A stretch of 29,444 bases of DNA from Armadillidium nasatum (lineage: Eukaryota; Arthropoda; Malacostraca; Isopoda; Armadillidiidae). Under the pieces are notes generated by a model. It was not told where the DNA came from, searched no databases, and worked only from the letters and a program-made list of their open reading frames with translations. The position numbers and the translations under genes were made by a program. Positions within the stretch are counted from its first letter, which is position 1. Every line of letters begins with the position of its first letter. This document shows, piece after piece, positions 16,580 through 29,444 of this stretch. Where the stretch lies: contig SEYY01025172.1 in NCBI GenBank assembly GCA_009176605.1, forward strand, positions 12,501-41,944. The letters run 5' to 3'.

Positions 16580-19529
16580 TTAAAGGAGGACTTGACCTGA
16601 TACACAACGTTTGAAGGTATGCAAGTCATAGGAAGTTGGGAAAATAGAAGAAGGGAGTGTGTTCCAGACTTTACCGGTAGAGTACATGTAGGACAGAAAG
16701 AACATAGCGGTTAGGTCTGGGGTCAGAGAGTTGGACAGAGAAAGGATGAGACTGTGTAGAAAGTCGAGTTGCACGAGCCCTTCTCAGTGGAGGAGGTATG
16801 TGACGAGAGAGTTCAGAAGAGCAGTATCCATTGTAATAGCGATAGTACGGAGAGAGTGACGCAACAATTCAACGGGAAGAAAGAGACTGGAGAGAATTAG
16901 TGAGAGCAGGAGAGTTGATAAGACGAAAAGCCCTAGCACTCCACCTTTACAAGGAGAGCTGTATGAGTGGAACCACCCCAGATTTGTGATGCATACTCCA
17001 TACAGGGGCGAACAACACCCCTATAAAGAGCAAGCAACTGGGGTGGATTGAAGAAATACTGAAGGCGCCTCAGAACGCCGAACTTCTTAGAAGCTTGTTT
17101 AGAAAGAAAGGTAATGAGACCTTTCCAAGAAAGATTACGGGAAAAGGAAACACCAAGAATATTAAGAACAGGTGAAGGTCAGAGTTGAGAGTTTTCGAAG
17201 AAGATATCATAGTTGTGTGGAAGATTGTGTCAAGTGGAGAGATGGAGGAACTGAGTTTTGGTGGCATTGAAAATAACCATGTTCTCTCTGCTCCAATTTG
17301 AAATGTGAGATAGATCAGAGATCAGCTGCTCCAAGGTAGCCTTCCTTGCGTCTAGTAACTGTTGTTGGGAGTTAAGCCTTTCAAACTGAAAGGAGTAATG
17401 AAGGGTGGAGTCATCAGCATAAAAGTGGATAGGAGATGAAGTAACAGAGAGAAGGTCATTAATGAAAAGAAGGAAAAGTGTTGGGGTTGGACAAATCCTT
17501 GAGGAACACCACTATTAATAGATTAAAAGGAAGAGCGGTGGCCCACTACAACTTCTGTTATAGAACGACCGGAAAGGAAATCAGAGAGAAGGTCACAGAG
17601 AGAAGGAGAGATTACGAAAGAGGGAAGTTTGGAAATCAAAGCTTTGTTCCAGACTCTATCGAAAGCTTTTGATATGTCTAGCGCCACAGCGAAAGATTCA
17701 CCGAAACCCCGAAGAGGGGAGGACCAAGAGTCAGAAAGTAGGGAAAGAAGATCACCAGTAGAACGTTCTTTACGAAAGCCATACTGGTGATCAGAGATAA
17801 GATTGGAAGAATTAAGGTGTTTCCAAATTTTCCTGTTAAGGATAGATTCGAAAACTTTTGAAAGAACGGAGGTTAAAGAAATGGGATGATAATTAGAGGT
17901 ATGAGAGGGTTCCCCTTCTTCGGCAAATGCTGAATGAGCGCACGTTTCCAGCAAGAAGGTAAGGTTGAAGTAGAAAGGCATAGACGAAAAAGTTTATCAA
18001 GGCAGGGTGTAAGCTCGAAAACACAAGTTTTGAGAACCGCAGGAGGAATACCATCAGGACCGTACGCCTTCTTAGTGTTAAGCTCAGAGAGAGCAGAAGT
18101 GACGTCTTTAGAAGAAATTATAATTTTAGGGATAGATGAGTTGGAGGGGGTTGAATTAGAAAGATCAGCTCAGGAATCGTCTAAGGTTGAATTAGAAGCA
18201 AAAGTTTGAGCGAAGAGTTCAGCTGTAGGGGAAGAAAAAGCGTCAGTTGTACCGTCAGAAGATTCTAAATTAGGGAAAGAGGAAGAAGCAAAGTTAGAGT
18301 TGACATTTTTTTGCAAAATGCCAGAAAGGGCGTGAGGAAGTAGAACCAGAAAGATTGTTGCATTTTAAACGGAGAAAGAAATTTTTAGCGTTACGGAGAA
18401 TAGATTTTGCACGATTCCGTTGTGAAATATAAGTTGAATGAGTTTCAGGAATTTGAAGACGAAGGTAATCTCTGAAGGCAGCATCCCTACGGAGGATACC
18501 ACGAGAACAAGCAGAGTTAAACCAAGGTTTGTTAGGTTTAGTGGAAGGGAAAGAATATGGAATGTACGCCTCCATGCCAGAGAGAATCACCTCGGTTATG
18601 CTCTGCACACTCAGAGGGATCCCTCACACGAAAGCAATAATCATTCCATGGAAAATCAGAGAAGTACAACCGCTAGTAAGACCAGTTAGTGGCACCGAAA
18701 TGCCAGAAAGGTCTCCACGCCGAAGGCGGGGACCGTTCTTGCGGAAGACTTGAAGAGACAGGACAAGATACAGAGATAAGAAGGTGATCGGATGAACCCA
18801 GAGGAGGAAAGAGTTTAATAGTGTAAGGAGAAGGATAAGAAGTTAGGGAAAGATCAAGCATGTTGGGTTCATCACCAAGGTGATCAGGGATACGGGTAGG
18901 GAGATGCACCAACTTCTCAAGGTTGTTCTGGATAGAAAATTGGAAGGCGAGTTCACCAGCTGGATTGTGAGAACTAGATGAAAGCCATTGGCGGCGGTGA
19001 ACATTGAAATCACCTAATATGATGATTTCGGAGAAAGGAGAGGAAGAAAGAATGTGTTCTATTTTGAGTTGATATAGTCGAAGAATTTTGGATAGTCTTT
19101 AGAGTTAGGAGATAAGTAGACAGAACAGATAAGTTTAGTTGTAGAGTTGCAACAAAGTTTAAGCCATAAAATAGAGAATTCAGAAGACTCAAAATTAGAC
19201 ACACGAGAACAGACAACATCGTTTCGCACATATGCGCAACATTCTCCTTTGGCTGAAAATTGAGGATAAAGAAAATATGAGGGAACAGAGCACTCAAACA
19301 CCTGAGTTTCGGTTAAGAATAAGAGGTGAGGTCTAGAAGAAGAGAGGTGGTGTTCAACAAAGTGGATATTAGTAAAGAGACCGCAAATGTTGCTGAAGTT
19401 AATGAAAAAGGAAGATCGTGGACCAGATCAGCAAGTCGGCATAGAGGTCTTGGTTTCACCGAGTAGATGAGGGACATTCTTTGGATGCGGCCCCTCGTAG
19501 CATCTCTAAGGCAGTTTTATGTTTCGCAA
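16580..19529 (-). pseudogene. Endonuclease-reverse transcriptase of TA-LINE copy 3, multiple frameshifts
   Basis: N-terminus KHKTALEMLRGAASKECPSS with ATG lost. Endonuclease: [67 protein letters not shown] and [11 protein letters not shown]. Linker: [68 protein letters not shown] (motif A), SGVPQG and YADD (17411-17422). The C-terminus ends at a TAA at 16580. Frame breaks lie after YINSK, after ATNWS, after FWHFAKK (an extra base in an A run, the same place as copy 1), near motif B and several times in the C-terminal third. VWNKAL is shared with copy 2 where copies 1 and 4 have VWHKAL, hinting at two subfamilies. Confidence 0.9.
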
Positions 19530-19797
19530 TTTTGTTGTTATTTTAAAGGCACTGTAAGAGTAAGCGCTTATAAATTTGTAGGAACGTGAGAAGGGAGTTG
19601 AGGGAAGGAGAAGTGGGAGCATAGACACTCCAATGTGAGACGAGGGTACGCTAGATTCCCTCTGAGAAGGTGAAACGCGAAAAGGAACGAACCAAAGGGC
19701 AACTGAGTGAAACGGAATGATCTAACCCACCCTATCACTCCGTGGTTAAGCCCAATGGGGTACATTTATCGCTTCGGACGGTGCTACGTCTTCCCCC
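19530..19797 (-). promoter_or_regulatory. 5' leader of TA-LINE copy 3
   Basis: 268 nt, collinear with the leader of copy 2: CCGTCCGAAGCGAT, CATTCCGTTTCACTC, CCCTTTGGTTCGTTCC, TTTTCGCGTTTCACC, CTCAGAGGGAATCTAG and AAGCGCTTACT. It is immediately preceded by (TA)n. A promoter role is inferred from position. Confidence 0.55.
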
Positions 19798-21235
<1,438 letters not shown>

Positions 21236-21800
21236 GTTTACAAATTTCTAAATTTCAATTTCACCCAACGTATATTTATTTCATTTTATTTCACATTACA
21301 TTTCTTTACATTTTATTTCACTGTACATATATTATTATTCCATATTATTTAATGCATTCTAAACTAACCCCGTTTTCTTCACAAAGCTATAATTAAAATA
21401 ATTCGTAATTTTCTTTTTCTACTCAGATTTTTAATTTCTTTTAACGCAATACATTAAAGTACATGCATACATATGTATGCAATGCCCAAACACCTCAAGC
21501 ACATTACGTACATCAATTTTAAAAATTTCTAAAGTTCCATTTTGCCAAACATTCATTTATTACATTTTAAATCACATTTCATGATTTGCATTTACATTTT
21601 ATGTCAATAACTGTTCATATATAATTATTCCATATTATTTAATATATTCTAAGCAGATTCTCGTTTTCTTCACAAAGCTATAACTAAATTTGTTCATTAT
21701 TTTCATTTTCTTCTCATATTTTCTTTATGTTTTTTAAGTACATTAAAGTGCATGCATGCATTTACATACAATACCAAAGCAACATACTGCGCACATACAT
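21236..21800. repeat. Tandem duplication, two diverged units of about 285 bp
   Basis: Unit 1 (about 21236-21515) and unit 2 (about 21516-21800) share in order ATTTCTAAA, TTTATTWCATTTTA, TTCCATATTATTTAAT (21339 and 21629), TTTTCTTCACAAAGCTATAA, TTCTYCTCA, ACATTAAAGT and GCATGCAT-type words. Spacing between matched words is 281-290. The palindrome GCATACATATGTATGC lies near 21465. No coding sequence. Confidence 0.7.
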
Positions 21801-21815
21801 AGGCACAAACATTCA

Positions 21816-23139
<1,324 letters not shown>

Positions 23140-23147
23140 TTTTTCAG

Positions 23148-23223
23148 ATTGAAATTAGTGTAAATTACAGGCATCCCAAAAGATTTACCGCCGATGAAGA
23201 AGAACTATTAAAAAATCATAAAA
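23148..23223 (+). CDS. Candidate exon of an unrecognised gene (part 3)
   Basis: After the acceptor-like TGTTTTTTTCAG (ends 23147) only one of three frames is open, and it is the phase-0 frame predicted by the exit of the 16045-16163 island. It reads [20 protein letters not shown] then LKNHK. The other two frames stop within five codons. A weak donor (AAAA|GTATTA) is at 23224, so the 3' boundary is uncertain. No family recognised. Confidence 0.3.
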
Positions 23224-23235
23224 GTATTATTATTA

Positions 23236-23402
<167 letters not shown>

Positions 23403-23404
<2 letters not shown>

Positions 23405-23890
23405 TATATATTCTTACTTCTTACTTCAGCTCTCAGGTAAGCCTTATTTTTCTGATAGTTTCTTCGATCGTCGGCAAAATAGTTGCTCCACCGCAACTTA
23501 TCCAAGTCAGTGAATCCTTGTTTAACAAACACTACTTCTACCTCATCCATCACTCCTCCATGTTCTTTCTCTCAGTTTGCATTCATCCGGTTCCCAGCCC
23601 CAACACCTCTTTACTACCATTTGGTCGTCCATTCTTTCCAAGTGACCTATTCACCTTAGCTGAGCTTTTTCTAGCTTATTTATTATGGGACATATTCCCA
23701 CCCTTTCCCATATTTGCTTATTTCTCATCCTAACTATTCTATTTTTCCCAGTATTTTTCAAAGTGGTTTCATTTTACTGGTCAGTATCTTGCTTCTTGAT
23801 TTAGCGGTTGTTTTCCAGTACTCCATACATCGATATTGGTGTTAAAATGGTCCCAAATATAATCATTGCCTGTAAAGACATATTTGCATA
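23403..23890 (-). pseudogene. C-terminal fragment of an RTE-like LINE reverse transcriptase
   Basis: The minus strand reads, through several frame changes: AMIIFGTILTPISMYGVLE, then GICPIINKLEKAQLRWIGHL, ERMDDQMVVKRCWGWEPDE, RERTWRSVMDEVE and [20 protein letters not shown]. The order LRW-GH-ERM, WEP, R--W, D----W----DR-- is typical of the end of RTE-like and related LINE polymerases. There is no catalytic core in the window, so the copy is 5' truncated. The 3' end, GTAAGAAGTAAGAATATATA, runs into (TA)n. The clade is assigned by eye. Confidence 0.65.
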
Positions 23891-24283
23891 GTTCAACAAT
23901 GATTACAGAAAAATTCTAAACATCTGTTATATCTGCTTATTCTGCAAAGTCACAATCACACCTCTCACCTCACAAGATCCGCACTTTCAAGATAAATAAA
24001 ATATTCTTCTTCTTCTGTCCTCTGTTCATCGATCTGAACATTTAATTTCTCTTCAACTCTCTCTACTTAGCACTCAGGATTTTTTAGCCATTTCTAGCTA
24101 TTTTCAGCCATTTTTATCTATTTACAGTCATTTTTTAGCCATTTCTAGCCATTTTTCCCCTCCAAAATCAATTTGCAACATTTTCCAACATTGATTATTA
24201 AGTCAATTAGGACCATCTCATTAACTTTTTTTCATCATTTTCACCTGTTTTTTTACCTGATTTTCCCACCAAAATTGATTATG
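23891..24283. other. Spacer with a short AGCCATTTYT tandem repeat (24081-24156)
   Basis: 23891-24080 holds nothing I recognise, apart from a TTCTTCTTCTTC run near 24005. 24081-24156 repeats TTTTTAGCCATTTCTAGCYA at 12-14-base spacing (about six units). 24157-24283 is AT-rich. Confidence 0.55.
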
Positions 24284-24359
24284 GGAGCACTGTTGCCAAG
24301 TGCTGAATAACATCTGCAGAATGTTGCAGATGTTGCTCTGCATTCGGCGACAGTGCTCC
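24284..24359. repeat. 76-nt imperfect hairpin (about 35-bp arms)
   Basis: GGAGCACTGT at 24284 pairs with ACAGTGCTCC ending at 24359, and AACATCTGCA pairs with TGCAGATGTT near the loop. About 28 of 35 arm positions pair, leaving a six-base loop. Size and bulges resemble a microRNA precursor, but a tiny foldback element is just as possible. Confidence 0.65.
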
Positions 24360-24364
24360 TTATA

Positions 24365-24366
<2 letters not shown>

Positions 24367-24461
<95 letters not shown>
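24367..24461. repeat. (TA)n microsatellite
   Basis: About 94 bases of TA adjoining the 3' end of the jockey-like LINE fragment. Confidence 0.97.
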
Positions 24462-24463
<2 letters not shown>

Positions 24464-24469
24464 TACTTA

Positions 24470-26365
<1,896 letters not shown>

Positions 26366-26412
26366 GCTAAAAATGGCCGATACCGATACCGATACCAGAT
26401 TTTTTTCGTCCC
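26366..26412. mobile_element. Fragment of the GATACC-repeat MITE family
   Basis: GGCTAAAAATGGCCGATACC followed by two more GATACC hexamers and CGTCCCTTTGGC. It matches the interior of 22025-22234. No second end is visible; 26413-26673 is AT-rich with nothing else recognised. Confidence 0.5.
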
Positions 26413-26671
26413 TTTGGCTTAATTAAATTATGTAATTTTTTTTATTAATATTACGTAATATTTTGAAACGACGTTTCGCGATAATTTTGTTTTCCGAACA
26501 TTGATATGTTGCTTTCCACTAAAAGTTTATTTTTTGAAATGCAAAAAATTGTTTTTCAATTTGTTTTCACGCCATTTACTTCTTACCATTTGGTGTTTTC
26601 TTAAATATTTTATTTTTATTTTAATCCTTGATTAATCCGTTAGTAACATATTAAGATGGTAACCAAGGTAC

Positions 26672-27990
<1,319 letters not shown>

Positions 27991-28023
27991 TGATTATAGA
28001 TTATGATTATAGATCCTTCCCAA

Positions 28024-28066
28024 CTCCGGTGGAATTTGGTAGGCCCCTGGCCTTTGCCCACCGGAG
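28024..28066 (+). other. 3' terminal hairpin of TA-LINE copy 4, with compensatory change
   Basis: CTCCGGTGG (28024-28032) pairs with CCACCGGAG (28058-28066). Compared with copies 1 and 2, T has become C on one side and A has become G on the other, keeping the pair. Inner stem AGGCC-CCT-GGCCT. Confidence 0.8.
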
Positions 28067-28069
28067 GAG

Positions 28070-28503
<434 letters not shown>

Positions 28504-28507
<4 letters not shown>

Positions 28508-29431
28508 TGAAACTCAAAGCAGCCTCAGAGATGCTTCGAGGAGCGGAGTTCTTATTAAAGTTTTCAAATCTTAATTGGAAGCATCTCAATTCTTCAAATC
28601 TTATCTCTGATTGCTAGTATGACTTCCATAAGAAACGATGTACTGGTGATCTCTTTCTATTCTTTCTGACTCTTGGTTTTCCACTCTACGGCATTTCGGT
28701 GAATCTTTTGCTATCGCGCTGGACATTTCGAAAGACCTTCGATAGGGACTGGTACAAATCTTTGATTTCTAAACTTCCCTCTTTCAGAATTTATCCTTCT
28801 CTTTGATTTTCTTTCTGATCGTTCTATAGCTGCTGTTGTAGACGGCCACCGTTCATACTTTAAATCTGCTAATAGTGGTGTTCCTCATTATTCTGTCCAA
28901 TCCCCAAAACTTTTTAAACTTTTCATTAATAATCTTCTCTCTATTACTTCATTATCTATCCGATCCTATGCTGATGATCTCACCAATCATTACTCCTTTC
29001 AGTTTGAAAGGCGCATCTCCCAGCAACAGTTAATTGACACTAGAAAGGGGGACTTGGAATATCTGAGGAAGGAAGAGGAAGAGAAAACATTGTTTTTTCC
29101 AATGCCTCAACAACTCAGTTCCTCCATATCTCTACTCGAGGCTATCTTCTACAAAACTATAACATCTTCGAAAACACGCAACTCAAGCCTTCATCTGTCC
29201 TTAATAATCTCTAGTGGTCTTTCTTGGAAGGATCACATTACTTCTCTTTCTAAACAAGTTTCTAATAGGTTGAGTATTCTGTTGCACATTCGTGATTTTT
29301 TTACGTCAATCCAGTTGCTTTATCTTTATAGGGGTGTTGTTCTCCCCTGTATGGAATACGCCTCATACATCCGGAGTAGTTCCACTCACACAGCTCTCCT
29401 TGACAAGGTGGAGTCTGGCTTTTCGTCTTAA
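28504..29431 (+). pseudogene. Remnant ORF of TA-LINE copy 5
   Basis: ATG at 28504 gives MVKLKAASEMLRGAE, homologous to the starts of copies 2 and 3, then the deletion junction. After it: WKHLNSSNLISD, a TAG in place of the codon before YDFHKKRCTGDL, motif A (LDISKDLR, frame damaged near 28730), SANSGVP then a lost Gln in motif B, YADD (28967-28978), SFQFERRISQQQLIDTRK, LSWKDHITSLSKQVSNRL and YRGVVLPCMEYASYIRSSST. Several frameshifts and deletions. The copy is clearly dead and is cut by the window end. Confidence 0.85.
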
Positions 29432-29444
29432 GAACTCTTCCTTT

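Larger units (their letters stand above)
16502..19797 (-). mobile_element. TA-LINE copy 3, end-to-end non-LTR retrotransposon (~3.3 kb)
   Basis: A minus-strand copy with both termini: the 5' end GGGGGAAGACGTAG at 19797 directly inside (TA)n, and a slightly degraded 3' hairpin at 16508-16550 followed by TATTGAATA and (TA)n. Length and order match copy 2. The leader is also 268 nt, but the start codon is TTG (19529) instead of ATG. The coding region is heavily frameshifted. Confidence 0.93.

Overview
This is a repeat-dominated, AT-rich stretch of an animal nuclear genome. I see no bacterial features, no operons and no complete host gene. The reverse transcriptases resemble the jockey-type retrotransposon proteins that fill decapod crustacean annotations. 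That, with very long (TA)n and (AAT)n microsatellites, suggests a crab or shrimp. The taxon is recalled from family knowledge, not proven here.

Layout: About 24 near-perfect (TA)n tracts, roughly 4.8 kb by my count, divide the window into blocks. Almost every block is a different repeat or transposon fragment that abuts (TA)n at both ends. The dominant element is one APE-type non-LTR retrotransposon family (called TA-LINE here), present in five copies: 1-2532 (+, cut by the window start), 7366-10646 (-, end to end), 16502-19797 (-, end to end), 26781-28074 (5' part inverted relative to its 3' end) and 28201-29444 (+, internally deleted, cut by the window end). Three copies share the 5' terminus (GGGG(G)AGRACGTAG) and four share a 3' terminal hairpin; each visible terminus touches (TA)n, or (TG)n grown from it. 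The coding plan is a leader of 268 nt in both end-to-end copies, then one ORF with a short N-terminus, an APE endonuclease, a reverse transcriptase and a C-terminal region. There is no room for a separate ORF1. All five copies are broken.

Three other LINE lineages are present as minus-strand fragments: 22442-23030 (endonuclease-RT linker), 23403-23890 (RT C-terminus, RTE-like) and 24470-25878 (RT plus C-terminal zinc motif, jockey-like). Non-coding elements are: a ~2.2-kb foldback element carrying about 22 diverged ~62-bp repeats (2673-4834); a MITE at 6450-6758; a ~1.6-kb element with ~100-bp terminal inverted repeats (11994-13601) inside a (TA)n-containing tandem repeat; a GATACC-repeat MITE (22025-22234); a hairpin-rich array (5835-6124); a tandem duplication (21236-21800); and two long isolated hairpins (11171-11238 and 24284-24359).

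Three short plus-strand islands (6260-6433, 16045-16163, 23148-23223) look like exons with mutually compatible splice phases, and may be pieces of one unrecognised gene whose introns are full of this material.

Main idea: (TA)n microsatellite appears to be the landing site of the TA-LINE family. The 26781-28074 copy carries the twin-priming signature expected if a (TA)n target end primed on an AU-rich site of the element RNA.
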